Of a stretch of DNA of 64,000 nucleotides, positions 1-8,864 are shown piece by piece. The DNA comes from Muricomes sp049840515. GTDB lineage: Bacteria; Bacillota; Clostridia; Lachnospirales; Lachnospiraceae. The stretch spans positions 137,502-201,501 of the forward strand of contig JASGKW010000003.1 of assembly GCA_049840515.1 (NCBI GenBank), given 5' to 3'. The notes under the pieces were generated by a model. It saw nothing but the letters and a program-made list of their open reading frames with translations, was not told the origin of the DNA and ran no database searches. The stretch's first letter is position 1. Each line of letters begins with the position of its first letter. The translations under genes and the position numbers were made by a program.

Positions 1-2229
1 CCGGATTCCGATAAGGCTCATGTGAAGGGTTCTGGGGATAGGTGTGGCTGTCAAAGTAAGTACATCCACATTTTCCCGCAGCTTCTTAATTTTCTCTTTA
101 TGAGTCACACCAAAACGCTGCTCCTCATCAATAATCAAAAGCCCTAAATCCTTGAACTGCACGTCTTTTGACAAAACTCTGTGAGTCCCGATTACAATAT
201 CGACCAGCCCTTTTGTCAAATCATCCACGGTCTTTCTCTGCTGCATAGATGTGCGGAACCGGCAGAGAAGGTCCACCCGCACAGGGAAATCTCTCATCCG
301 CTGTACAAATGTGTTGTAATGCTGCTGAGCTAAAATCGTAGTGGGCACCAGATAAACAACCTGTTTCCCCTCCTGCACTGCCTTAAAGGCAGCCCGGATT
401 GCAATTTCTGTTTTTCCATATCCCACATCCCCGCAGATGAGACGGTCCATGATTTTTTTGCTTTCCATGTCCCTTTTAGTCTCAGCTATAGCTTCCAGCT
501 GATCCTCTGTCTCCTCAAAGGGGAACATTTCCTCAAATTCTTTCTGCCAAACCGTATCCTGCTCGTATACAAAACCCTCTGCCTTCTGTCTTACAGCATA
601 AAGCTCCACCAAATCCTTGGCCACATCTTTTACTGCCTGGCGCACCTGAGTCTTTGTCTTTGTCCACTGGGTTCCCCCCAGTTTATTCAGTTTTGGCTTT
701 TTCGCATCGGCGCCCGCGTATTTCTGGATTAAATCAAGCTGAGTTGCCAGAATATAAAGCGTTCCGCCCTCTGCGTAGGAAATTTTCATATAGTCCTTTG
801 TAACTTTATCTACCTCTATTTTGTCAATTCCCCGGTAGATTCCCAGGCCGTGATTTTCATGGACAACATAGTCTCCTACCTTCAGCTCAGAGAAATTTTG
901 AATCTTCTGTCCCTCATAAACTCTGCGCCGCTTCTTTTTCTTCTGTTTTCCAAAGATATCCGTCTCCGATATCACCATGAATTTCAGCATGGGATATTCG
1001 TAGCCTTCCGACACGTGGCCGTAAGCCACCATAATTTCCCCGGGCTGTACAATGCGGTGCATGTCCTCGCTGTAAAAGCTGCTCAAATCATAATCACGCA
1101 AATCCTCAGCCAGACGTCTGGCACGGGTTCTGGAGCCTGACAGAAGAATCACCCGGTAACCGCTTCGCTTCAGTCTCTTCAAATCTCTTGTAAGCATCTC
1201 AAAGCTGTTATTATATGGATTTACTCCCTTTGTCTGAAAACTGTAAGTATCCCGGACATGGAAATTGCCGCACCTGGATTCCAGGGTTGTCGTGCCAAGC
1301 CCATAATAATGATTCATCTTCTCTATGATTTCTTTTACAGGAAATACAGTCAGTTCCTCCCCTGTAGTTTCAAGCCCAGCCTCTTCCCTGTTCTTGCTGC
1401 TATTATAAAATTCCTCCTCCACCTCGTCCCCGCGCTCTATAAGCCGCAGAGGTTCATCCAGAAAGAGAATACTTTTGTCTTTGGAAAAATAATCTAAAAA
1501 CGAGACATTTTGTTTACTTTCCCCCAGAGATTCTGCGGCCGGATAAATATCCACCTCCCCCAGGTTTTCCATGGAGCGCTGGCTTTCTACATCAAATGTG
1601 CGGATAGAGTCCACCTCATCTCCCCACAGTTCAATTCGCACGGGCATTTCTTCTGTCAGAGGAAATACATCCAAAATTCCTCCCCGGACGGCAAACTGTC
1701 CCGGCCCCTCTATCTGCACTTCACGCTCATATCCGATAGATACCAGCCTTTTCTGCAGCTTTGTAAAATCAATATTCCCAGTTCCTGAAACATGGATTCT
1801 CTGCTTTGCAATCTCTTTCAAAGAAGGCATTCCATCCAGAAATGCGTCGATGGTCGTAATAACTGTGATACCTGAGTTTTCTGCCTGTTTACTCTCCTCG
1901 GCCTCCAGAATAGCCCTCACCACTTCCATCCTCTGCTTTACAAGATATTTGCCCTTGATATCTGCGTGATAAAAAAGTAAATCACGGGCAGGATAAAGAT
2001 AGACATTTTCATCCAGAAACCGGTACTCTTCATATGCTTTTTTTGCTTTTTCATCACTGGAAAAAACGATGATTTTATAGAAACAACCATCGCCCAATGC
2101 ATACATTAAATGTGTTTTCTGAGAATTGATACAGCCTGCTATCTGTAAAATCCCTTCATCCTTCCGCCGTCTGTCCGATATTTCCTTAAACTCTGCCAAC
2201 TCAGCAAGAGGTGCCAAAAAAGCCTCCAT
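1..2229 (-). CDS. mfd: Transcription-repair coupling factor Mfd (N-terminal part, cut by window edge)
   Basis: Mfd is a DNA translocase that removes RNA polymerase stalled at lesions and recruits UvrA. The frame stays open for 743 codons from ATG 2229 to the left edge, so roughly the last third of this ~1150-residue family is missing. In order I see a UvrB-like N-terminal module, a CarD-like RNA-polymerase interaction segment (KVGDYVVHENHGLGIY), Walker A GDVGYGKTEIA, the DEEQ box, and TATPIPRTLHMSL just before the edge. It starts 5 bp after the pth stop, so the two are probably co-transcribed, a common pairing in Firmicutes. No frameshift is seen in the visible part. Confidence 0.97.
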   Translation of the reverse strand, partial: MEAFLAPLAELAEFKEISDRRRKDEGILQIAGCINSQKTHLMYALGDGCFYKIIVFSSDEKAKKAYEEYRFLDENVYLYPARDLLFYHADIKGKYLVKQRMEVVRAILEAEESKQAENSGITVITTIDAFLDGMPSLKEIAKQRIHVSGTGNIDFTKLQKRLVSIGYEREVQIEGPGQFAVRGGILDVFPLTEEMPVRIELWGDEVDSIRTFDVESQRSMENLGEVDIYPAAESLGESKQNVSFLDYFSKDKSILFLDEPLRLIERGDEVEEEFYNSSKNREEAGLETTGEELTVFPVKEIIEKMNHYYGLGTTTLESRCGNFHVRDTYSFQTKGVNPYNNSFEMLTRDLKRLKRSGYRVILLSGSRTRARRLAEDLRDYDLSSFYSEDMHRIVQPGEIMVAYGHVSEGYEYPMLKFMVISETDIFGKQKKKKRRRVYEGQKIQNFSELKVGDYVVHENHGLGIYRGIDKIEVDKVTKDYMKISYAEGGTLYILATQLDLIQKYAGADAKKPKLNKLGGTQWTKTKTQVRQAVKDVAKDLVELYAVRQKAEGFVYEQDTVWQKEFEEMFPFEETEDQLEAIAETKRDMESKKIMDRLICGDVGYGKTEIAIRAAFKAVQEGKQVVYLVPTTILAQQHYNTFVQRMRDFPVRVDLLCRFRTSMQQRKTVDDLTKGLVDIVIGTHRVLSKDVQFKDLGLLIIDEEQRFGVTHKEKIKKLRENVDVLTLTATPIPRTLHMSLIGIR

Positions 2230-2234
2230 GTTTT

Positions 2235-2813
2235 TTACTCTTCTTTCTTTTTACGATTATATTGATTCATCGCTTCCTTTATATCTCCGGCTGTCATCAT
2301 TTCTACAGCACATACCGCTGCCCTGCAGCTTTCTTCTATTAATTCCTGCTCACCTTTTGAAAAGTGTCCTAATACATAATCAGCCAAATCATATTTGGAG
2401 GGCTTATCACCCACACCCATCCGAATTCTGGGGAAAATCTGCCCCCCGAGGTGTGCTATGATACTCTTAATTCCATTGTGCCCCCCTGCACTCCCCTTCT
2501 CACGGATTCTGAGTGCACCTACATCAAGACTGATATCATCATAAATAACAATCAGTTCCTGCTCCACATCTATCTTATAATATTCCACAAGGCTTATAAT
2601 ACTCTCCCCGCTCAGATTCATATATGTCTGTGGTTTCGCAAGAATAACCTTTTCCCCTCCGATAATTCCTTTTCCAATGAAAGCCCTGTGCTTCTTTGTA
2701 TCCACAGCTATATTGTATTTATCTGCAATGGCATCTATCACTTTAAATCCTACATTATGTCTTGTATTTTCATATTCTCTGCCCGGATTTCCCAGACCAA
2801 CTATAATATACAT
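2235..2813 (-). CDS. pth: Peptidyl-tRNA hydrolase
   Basis: Cleaves peptidyl-tRNAs released by abortive translation and so recycles tRNA; cytosolic. The protein is 192 residues, normal for the family. It starts MYIIVGLGNPG and carries the catalytic TRHNVGF motif (His19) and the conserved YDDISLDVG loop. I chose ATG 2813 because a GAGGTG ribosome site precedes it by about 7 nt; an in-frame GTG at 2822 would add three residues and sits inside that site. It is directly upstream of mfd (5-bp gap). Confidence 0.96.
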   Translation of the reverse strand: MYIIVGLGNPGREYENTRHNVGFKVIDAIADKYNIAVDTKKHRAFIGKGIIGGEKVILAKPQTYMNLSGESIISLVEYYKIDVEQELIVIYDDISLDVGALRIREKGSAGGHNGIKSIIAHLGGQIFPRIRMGVGDKPSKYDLADYVLGHFSKGEQELIEESCRAAVCAVEMMTAGDIKEAMNQYNRKKKEE

Positions 2814-3044
2814 ATGCTTCACCTCATGCTTATACCGCTTAGCCTGGTCTTTTCAAGCTTTAGCTGCAAAGTACATCCTGCCGTCTTGGGATTGGTTGTT
2901 TCAAGCCTCAGTGACATGGATGTCTCCTCATTTCTTATCTATTTTACAGTAGGGTACTGTATTTGTCACGAATAATTTTCTTTCTTCTGTCATACACTTA
3001 TAAAAAGTGAAATGGGCTAAAATACTACATGGGAGGTCTCTTCA

Positions 3045-3479
3045 ATGGGTTCCAAAACGAAAATTATCGTTCTGCATATGAAAGAAATTATTTATACTAC
3101 TGTATTCGTGGCACTTGGCATACTGCTGGTGATTTTACTGGTTGTCATGTTCCGTCCGGGAGGGAGGGATAAGAGTGCAGATGCGAAAAACCAGTACACA
3201 CCGGGAATATACACTTCCACTCTGACCTTAAACAACACAAATCTGGAAGTTGAAGTATCGGTAGATGACGCTCATATCAACTCTATTCGGTTTTCCAACC
3301 TGGATGAGGCTATGACAACTGTTTTTCCACTTATCCAGCCTGCCATCGAAGATATCGCAGAACAGGTCTATGAAAAACAATCTCTGGAGGATATTTCACT
3401 CTCCAATGAAACACCGTACACCTCTCAGGTTATCCTGGATGCAATAAAAGAGGCCATAGCAAAAGCCGCAGTGAAATAA
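3045..3479 (+). CDS. Small membrane-anchored protein with an extracytoplasmic FMN-bind-like domain
   Basis: 144 residues. One hydrophobic helix lies at about residues 15-36, followed by RPGGRDK, so the C-terminal ~105 residues should be outside. That part begins TPGIYTSTLTLNN and continues with VEVSVDDAHINSIRFSN. This resembles the strand pattern of FMN-binding (PF04205-like) domains, but I see no flavin-attachment Ser/Thr motif. GGGAGG precedes the ATG by about 8 nt. It is monocistronic and convergent with the next gene. The last codons form one arm of a hairpin around the stop. Function is unknown; the FMN-bind comparison is only a weak inference. Confidence 0.7.
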   Translation: MGSKTKIIVLHMKEIIYTTVFVALGILLVILLVVMFRPGGRDKSADAKNQYTPGIYTSTLTLNNTNLEVEVSVDDAHINSIRFSNLDEAMTTVFPLIQPAIEDIAEQVYEKQSLEDISLSNETPYTSQVILDAIKEAIAKAAVK

Positions 3480-3494
3480 TTCTGCGGCTTTTGC
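3459..3494 (+). terminator. Perfect 12-bp hairpin spanning the stop codon of the membrane protein
   Basis: Arms GCAAAAGCCGCA (3459-3470) and TGCGGCTTTTGC (3483-3494) pair perfectly around a 12-nt loop that contains the TAA stop. There is no clear U-tract after it, so it may be a weak or bidirectional terminator, or an mRNA 3' end stabiliser, between two convergent genes. Confidence 0.5.
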
Positions 3495-3505
3495 GTACTA
3501 TTCAA

Positions 3506-3581
3506 GCCATGCACAGATATTCAAATACAGAATTTACAGGCTCCGCCTGCAACAGACTGCGATTAAATATCTGTATATGGC
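3506..3581. repeat. 76-bp nested inverted repeat (cruciform-like)
   Basis: Outer arms 3506-3521 and 3566-3581 match at 14 of 16 positions (GCCATGCACAGATATT against AATATCTGTATATGGC). A second perfect hairpin, CAGGC-TCC-GCCTG, lies in the middle (3537-3549). It sits between two convergent genes. It could be a bidirectional terminator or a small palindromic element; no coding is seen. Confidence 0.5.
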
Positions 3582-3602
3582 ATTTTGTCGTAAACGGGAG
3601 TT

Positions 3603-3866
3603 TTAACCCTCCACAATGAGGTAACGTCCCCCCGGAAGTGCAAAGACCTCGGATGCCTCTTCCAGTTCCTCCTCTGACATAGAGTCCACATCAATTCCAC
3701 TTTCCTCAAAATATTCCCTTACTTCTTTCAGAGAATCTACGATTACTGCCATGCAGTCTTCCAAAAAGGCTTCCGCCTCCTCCAATGTCCCGGCTACCGG
3801 TTCATCAAATAATTGACCCTGTTTCTTTAAAAATGTGCGCAGGCACTCTTCATCATATTCATTCAT
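3603..3866 (-). CDS. Small acidic conserved hypothetical protein
   Basis: 87 residues, very rich in Glu and Asp and mostly predicted helical (LEEAEAFLEDC, EEELEEASEVF), ending in GGRYLIVEG. There is no signal peptide or membrane segment. Its start overlaps the 3' end of the HAD phosphatase gene by 8 nt, so the two are translationally coupled in one transcript. I do not recognise a characterised family; I believe similar short proteins occur in Lachnospiraceae. Its role is unknown. Confidence 0.7.
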   Translation of the reverse strand: MNEYDEECLRTFLKKQGQLFDEPVAGTLEEAEAFLEDCMAVIVDSLKEVREYFEESGIDVDSMSEEELEEASEVFALPGGRYLIVEG

Positions 3867-4539
3867 GACCGTCTACCTCCTTAGTTTCACCAAGCCATTT
3901 TATAATTTCTTCGGGAGCATCAACAATCACTTTGGCTCCCGACTCCTCAAGGACTGCTCTGCCTCTAAAGCCCCAGGATACTCCGATAGTATCCATCTTT
4001 GCGGCAGTGCCAGTTTCAATATCTACCTCTGAATCTCCAATATACAGAGTCTCTTCGGGACGAACTCCCAGTTTTTCAGCAATCTGTAATGCCGCAGCCG
4101 GGTCAGGTTTTTTAGGTGTCCCTGCCTTCTGCCCCTGAATCCACTGAAAAACATCTTTTCCAAATGTCTCTTCCACCACATGTGCCGTCTGCCTGTCAGG
4201 TTTGTTGGAAAGAACCGCCAGCCCAATCCCCATAGCTTTCATCTCTTTCAGCAGTTCGGGGATTCCCTTATAGGATATTACATGATATGTGCAATTAGCA
4301 TCAAATATACGGCCATATATCTCCATCGCCTCATCAATCCGCTGTAAGTTCTCATCGCCCCCCGCGCGCAGCGCCCTCTCCATCAATACCCTGGAACCAT
4401 TTCCGATAAACATGCGGCACTCATCCCGGGTTATGGGAGGAAAACCCATCTCCCGCAATGTCTCATTTACTGAAAAAGTCAGAGAATCCAATGTGTCCGC
4501 TAAAGTTCCGTCTAAATCAAAAATGCAAATCTTATACAT
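3859..4539 (-). CDS. HAD-superfamily phosphatase, phosphoglycolate phosphatase-like
   Basis: 226 residues, normal for the Gph/PgmB-type HAD group. Motif I FDLDGT holds the nucleophile and acid Asp; motif II is LSNKP; the motif III Lys lies in GTPKKPDP; motif IV is YIGDSEVD. The insert between motifs I and II suggests a helical C1 cap typical of phosphoglycolate phosphatase-like enzymes. It is cytosolic and probably acts on a small phosphometabolite, but the substrate cannot be read from sequence. It is the first gene of a two-gene unit with the small acidic protein. Confidence 0.85.
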   Translation of the reverse strand: MYKICIFDLDGTLADTLDSLTFSVNETLREMGFPPITRDECRMFIGNGSRVLMERALRAGGDENLQRIDEAMEIYGRIFDANCTYHVISYKGIPELLKEMKAMGIGLAVLSNKPDRQTAHVVEETFGKDVFQWIQGQKAGTPKKPDPAAALQIAEKLGVRPEETLYIGDSEVDIETGTAAKMDTIGVSWGFRGRAVLEESGAKVIVDAPEEIIKWLGETKEVDGHE

Positions 4540-4605
4540 CTCGCCTCTCCATTTTCATTTCACTGTAAAATACATCATAGTATAAAGTTGTGAAAATGTA
4601 AAGTA

Positions 4606-4721
4606 GATGAAATTCTTTTCACTAAGCTCAAAAAAACTTCGCCAATCACTTTCAGATGAAGTTCTTTTCACTAAGCTCGTGGATGAAGTTCTTTTCACTA
4701 GGCTCAAAAAAACTTCGCCAA
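4606..4721. repeat. Three imperfect direct repeats downstream of sigG
   Basis: The segment GATGAAGTTCTTTTCACTAA recurs at 4606, 4655 and 4682 with one or two changes. The first and third copies (4606-4645, 4682-4721) extend into CTCAAAAAAACTTCGCCAA; the middle copy stops after CTAAGCTC (4678). The block fills the gap between sigG and the phosphatase gene, and I see no gene in it. Related fragments (CACTAAGTT) continue to about 4780. Confidence 0.65.
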
Positions 4722-4788
4722 GTTCAAAGAACGACCTCGCACTAAGTTCATCCTGCGCTGTAGCTTGGATTCACTAAGTTGCTTTCGG

Positions 4789-5568
4789 TCATCCCAGCAG
4801 ATATTGTTTCATTATCTTTAGAGCGTTTTTTTCTAACCGGCTGACCTGTGCCTGTGATATTTGTATCTGCTCCGCCACTTCCATCTGGGTTTTTCCCTCA
4901 AAGAAGCGCAGGGTGATGATATAGCGCTCTCTCTCATTTAACCGCTCCATCGCCGCTTCCAGTGACAATTCTTCCACCCAGTTTTCTTCTTTATTTTTTT
5001 TGTCGCTGACCTGGTCCATAACATAGAGGGTGTCCCCGCCCTCATTGTAAACCGGCTCATGCAGGCTCATAGGACTTTGAATCGCATCCAGGGCAAATAC
5101 AATGTCTTCTTTGGATATTCCGATTTCTTCAGCAATTTCCTGCACAGTAGGTTCTTTTAAATATTTCTTCATGTATCCTTCTTTTGCATAAATTGCCTTA
5201 TACGCTGTATCGCGCAGAGAACGGCTCACACGGATGGAATTGTTATCCCGGAGATATCTTCGCACTTCTCCGATAATCATGGGCACCGCATAGGTGGAAA
5301 ACTTCACCAGCCTGTCCGGGTCAAAATTATCCACTGCCTTCATCAGACCCACGCACCCAATCTGAAATAAATCATCTGCATTTTCATTGCTGTTGGAAAA
5401 CCGCTTAATCACACTTAAGACAAGCCTTAAATTTCCTTTGATGTACTCATCCCTTGCTTCTTCATCCCCCGCTTTAATACGGACAAACAAAGCCTCCTTC
5501 TCCTCTTCTTTCAAGAGTGGAAGCTTCGCTGTATTCACACCACATAATTCAACCTTATTCAGAGCCAT
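4789..5568 (-). CDS. sigG: Sporulation sigma factor SigG
   Basis: Late forespore-specific sigma-70 family factor that directs RNA polymerase to spore maturation genes. 259 residues, as usual. The N-terminus KVELCGVNTAKLPLL is diagnostic of SigG. Region 2 contains DDLFQIGCVGLMKAVDNFD and FSTYAVPMIIGEVRR; region 4 ends with a helix-turn-helix ISQAQVSRLEKNALK. The ATG is preceded by AGGAGG. In Bacillus sigG directly follows spoIIGA-sigE; here the three are separated by about 9 kb that holds the polyamine operon and a beta-CASP protein. I could not place a confident SigF/SigG promoter in the 95-bp upstream gap. Confidence 0.96.
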   Translation of the reverse strand: MALNKVELCGVNTAKLPLLKEEEKEALFVRIKAGDEEARDEYIKGNLRLVLSVIKRFSNSNENADDLFQIGCVGLMKAVDNFDPDRLVKFSTYAVPMIIGEVRRYLRDNNSIRVSRSLRDTAYKAIYAKEGYMKKYLKEPTVQEIAEEIGISKEDIVFALDAIQSPMSLHEPVYNEGGDTLYVMDQVSDKKNKEENWVEELSLEAAMERLNERERYIITLRFFEGKTQMEVAEQIQISQAQVSRLEKNALKIMKQYLLG

Positions 5569-5663
5569 ATTGAGAATCCTCCTAGACGAAAAATTTTAAT
5601 CTAGTAAAATCATTCTCAATCTTCATGCTGGTTATTCTTATACCAGACAAATTTTACAAAGTT

Positions 5664-6548
5664 TTAGACCTTGACATTAAAAATTCCCTCATAGCATTTG
5701 GGCCGTCTGTCTCTGAATAATCCCCATTCCAGGCGCTCTTGCCTGATTTTTTCAAAATCAAATTCTGCAAATAAAATTTCTGTGCCACTTTTCGGGGCAT
5801 GACCCAAAATATCTCCGGTCTCATCAGTAATAAAACTATTTCCATAGAATTCCAGGGAGGAGCTCTGCTGTCCATTTTCTATACATGGTGTCACTGTTTC
5901 CACCCCATATCTGTTGGCTGCTGCCACAGGCACGATATTGGCCGCCGCGTGCCCCTGCATGGTTCTCATCCAGTGGCCGGAGCTGTCGCAGTCCAGTATA
6001 GGCTCACTGCCTATGGCTGTGGGGTACAAAATGATATCAGCCCCTTTTAATGCCAGACAGCGGGCTGTCTCAGGAAACCACTGGTCCCAGCAGATACCCA
6101 CGCCAATTTTGCCGTATCTTGTATCCCACACTGTGAACCCAGTATCTCCCGGTGTAAAATAAAATTTTTCCTGATAAAAATGGTCATCGGGAATATGGGT
6201 TTTGCGGTAAACTCCGAGCAGACTTCCGTCTGCATCCAGCACAGCCGCAGAATTATATAATACATTCCCTGACTTTTCATAAAAACTTACAATAATAACC
6301 AGTTCCAGCTCCTTTGCCAGCTTCTGCATCCTGCATACTGCGGGATTTTCCTGAACAGGGAGGGCATAATTATAATATGCGTACTGTCTTTCCTGGCAAA
6401 AATACTGCCGCTCAAACAACTCCGGCAGGAGAATAATCTTCCCGCCCTTATCTGCTGCCCGGCGCACATATTTTTCTGCATGTTCTATATTCTGTTCCAC
6501 TTCCCTTGTACATTCCATCTGGATAACGGCAACTGTTGTCTTACTCAT
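5664..6548 (-). CDS. aguB: N-carbamoylputrescine amidohydrolase
   Basis: Nitrilase-superfamily enzyme that hydrolyses N-carbamoylputrescine to putrescine, CO2 and ammonia; the last step of the agmatine route. 294 residues, normal for AguB. The catalytic Glu-Lys-Cys triad is visible in PELFERQYF, YRKTHIPDDHF and GVGICWDQWFPE. WDQWFPE and the following GADIILYPTAIG are typical of AguB rather than of other nitrilases. It is the last gene of the polyamine operon, 28 bp after aguA. Confidence 0.94.
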   Translation of the reverse strand: MSKTTVAVIQMECTREVEQNIEHAEKYVRRAADKGGKIILLPELFERQYFCQERQYAYYNYALPVQENPAVCRMQKLAKELELVIIVSFYEKSGNVLYNSAAVLDADGSLLGVYRKTHIPDDHFYQEKFYFTPGDTGFTVWDTRYGKIGVGICWDQWFPETARCLALKGADIILYPTAIGSEPILDCDSSGHWMRTMQGHAAANIVPVAAANRYGVETVTPCIENGQQSSSLEFYGNSFITDETGDILGHAPKSGTEILFAEFDFEKIRQERLEWGLFRDRRPKCYEGIFNVKV

Positions 6549-6576
6549 AATATCTCTCCTTATGATATCTGTCGTC

Positions 6577-7718
6577 TCACCCAGCAGCTATATCACCCTG
6601 TGGTATCTGCTGTGTTATACAGTGAATATTTCCTCCTCCGAGTAAAATAATGCGGCTGTCTATTCCTACGATTTCACGTCCATGACAGATTTTTTCTAAA
6701 ATTTCCAGGGCACGCCCGTCACTCTCCGCATTGTCCCCGCCAAACTGGGGTACCAAAACAGAATCATTTGTAAAATAAAAATTGACATAACTGGCAGCGA
6801 GGCGTTCTCCCGCCTCCCGCATATCTTCCCCCGCCTCAAACTCATATCTGTCCACTTCCTCTTTTTTCACACAGACCGGGATATCCGGCACAGGCAGTTT
6901 GTGAATCACCAGTTTCCGTCCTCTGGCGTCTTTTTGGGTCTCCAGATAGTCAAAACAAGCTTTTGAAAGCTCATACTGCTCATCTTCTCTGTTGTCCGTC
7001 CATGCAAGGACTACTTCCCCCGGTGCCGTAAATGCGCACACATTATCCACATGCTCATTTGTCTCATCTCTGGAAATTCCCCGGGGAAGCCACAGAATCT
7101 TCTCAGCTCCCAGGTAATTTTTTAACTTCTCTTCTATCTGTGCTTTAGAAAGTTTAGGATTTCTCCCTTTACTCAACAGACAGCTCTCTGTGACAAGAAC
7201 TGTGCCTTCCCCGTCAGAGTGAATGGAACTGCCCTCCAGCACAAAATCTCCCGCATCATAGCAGGAATAGCCCAGAGCCTCACAAACTCTTTTAGCTGCG
7301 GCATCATCCTTCTCCCATGAGGCATACAAACCGTCCGCTTCACCGCCCCATGCATTAAATTTCCAGTTCACTCCCCTGACACCAGAGCCATTTGTGACAA
7401 AAGTAGGGCATACATCTCTTGCCCATGCATCATCACTGTCTATGTCCAATATGAAAATATTGTGAACACAGCTTTTAGGGACAGCTTTTTTAATTGCTCT
7501 CCGAACCTCTTCTCTGTGATAGCCCTCTGCAAGCACATAGGCTTTTTCACTTTTTGCTATTTCACCGATTATCCTGCAAAATGCCCCCTGTGCTTCTGCC
7601 GGATTTTTTCCCCACTCCCCGGGCGCACAGGCCATATAATAAGGGTTCCTTTGTGAGGAGCAAATTCTGCGGGCATAAAATATCCGTCTTTTTCAGGTAA
7701 AGTTTCCAGTATCTTCAT
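6577..7718 (-). CDS. aguA: Agmatine deiminase (reading frame broken near its 5' end)
   Basis: Converts agmatine to N-carbamoylputrescine and ammonia. The family N-terminus (MKILETLPEKDGYFMPAEF, then APHKGTLIIWPVRPG) is read in one frame from ATG 7718. The rest (GEWGKNPAEAQGAF onward) is in another frame. The break is at the CCCC run at 7617-7620, and one additional G on the coding strand would rejoin them into about 380 residues. Visible active-site segments are LEGSSIHSDGEGT, TNEHVDN and the catalytic Cys in GGNIHCITQQ. The start ATG overlaps the inferred nspC stop (TGATG). I think the break is a base-calling or assembly indel, but a real mutation is possible. Confidence 0.9.
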
Positions 7719-8861
7719 CAGGACAAACGCTCCTCTAAAATCTTTATAATCAAATTGTCTCACAAGCTCACATTCTCCATTTTTTCGGAGAAGAGCGATA
7801 TCCGGGAGAGGCATCCCGTTGAAGGTATTATTTTTTACCATAGTGTAGATTGCCATATCCTCAAATATCAGTCTGTCACCAATCTGAGGCTGCACATCAA
7901 AACTGTATTCGCCTATGATATCTCCCGCAAGGCAGGTTCTTGAACCAAGCTTGCAGGTTACCGCCTTTTCACCGGGCAGACCACTGTTTTTCAATGGCGG
8001 GCGGTAGGGCATTTCCAGCACATCAGGCATATGGCAGGCAGCCGAGCCGTCCAAAATAAGGACGGGGGTATCCCACTCCACAACATCCATCACCTCTGTG
8101 ATAAAATACCCTGCATTCAGAGCGATAGCTTCCCCCGGCTCCAGATATACCTTCACCTTGTATGTGTCCCGTATCCTGCAAATCAGTGTCTCCAGCGCTG
8201 CTCTGTCATATCCCGGTCTTGTAATATGATGACCGCCCCCCAGATTCAGCCATTTAATCTGGTGAAGGTATTTGCCGAACTTTTTTTCCACCTCTTCAAA
8301 TGTTTCCACTAAAGGTGCCGCATCCTGCTCACACAAGGTGTGGATATGCAGCCCCTCCACTCCCCCCGGCAGCTCCTCAGGGAACTGTGACAAACGGATT
8401 CCCAGACGTGAACCGGGGGCACAGGGGTCATAAATATCATGCCCTTCCTGGGTGGAATATTCCGGATTAATCCGAAGCCCCACACTGGCTGATGATTTCT
8501 CCCACATCTCCCTGTGTTTTTCTAGCTGTGAAATGGAATTAAAGCTGATGTGGTCGCAGATAGTACAAAGCTCCCCCATCTCTTCCTCTGTGTAAGCAGG
8601 AGAAAACACATGGTTCTCCCCGCCCATCTCTTCTGCCCCAAGCCTTGCCTCATATAAACCACTGGCAGTCGCTCCCGCCAGATACTGCCGAATCAGGGGA
8701 TAAGCCCTGTACATGGAGAATGCCTTCTGTGCCAGCAGAATGTGGCACCCTGTGTTCCTCTGCACTTCCGCCAATATCTGCAAGTTCTCTTCTAATTTTT
8801 TCTCATCAATAAGATAGACAGGTGTTTTCAGATTCTCTATCTTTAGCTCTTTCGTCTTCAT
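7718..8861 (-). CDS. nspC: Carboxynorspermidine/carboxyspermidine decarboxylase (frame broken at 3' end)
   Basis: PLP-dependent fold III decarboxylase that turns carboxy(nor)spermidine into (nor)spermidine. The PLP lysine lies in LLAQKAFSMY; GLHIHTLCE and LNLGGGHHI are family motifs. As read, the frame has no stop and runs straight into the aguA N-terminus, giving an apparent 430-residue NspC-AguA hybrid. Removing one G at 7731-7735 restores a normal end (DFRERLS, then TGA at 7718-7720) and about 380 residues, the family size. It lies 3 bp after the dehydrogenase gene of the same pathway. Confidence 0.93.
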
Positions 8862-8864
8862 CTC

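Noticed and set aside
850..2975. Plus-strand open frames opposite mfd and pth
   Set aside because: They lack ribosome sites and family features and are antisense to well-conserved genes.
4606..4721. CRISPR array
   Set aside because: Only three unequal copies, irregular spacing and no cas genes.
7569..8861. A bifunctional NspC-AguA fusion enzyme
   Set aside because: The join depends on an extra base that removes the nspC stop, and a second indel 110 bp later is needed for the rest of AguA. Single-gene family lengths return when both are corrected.
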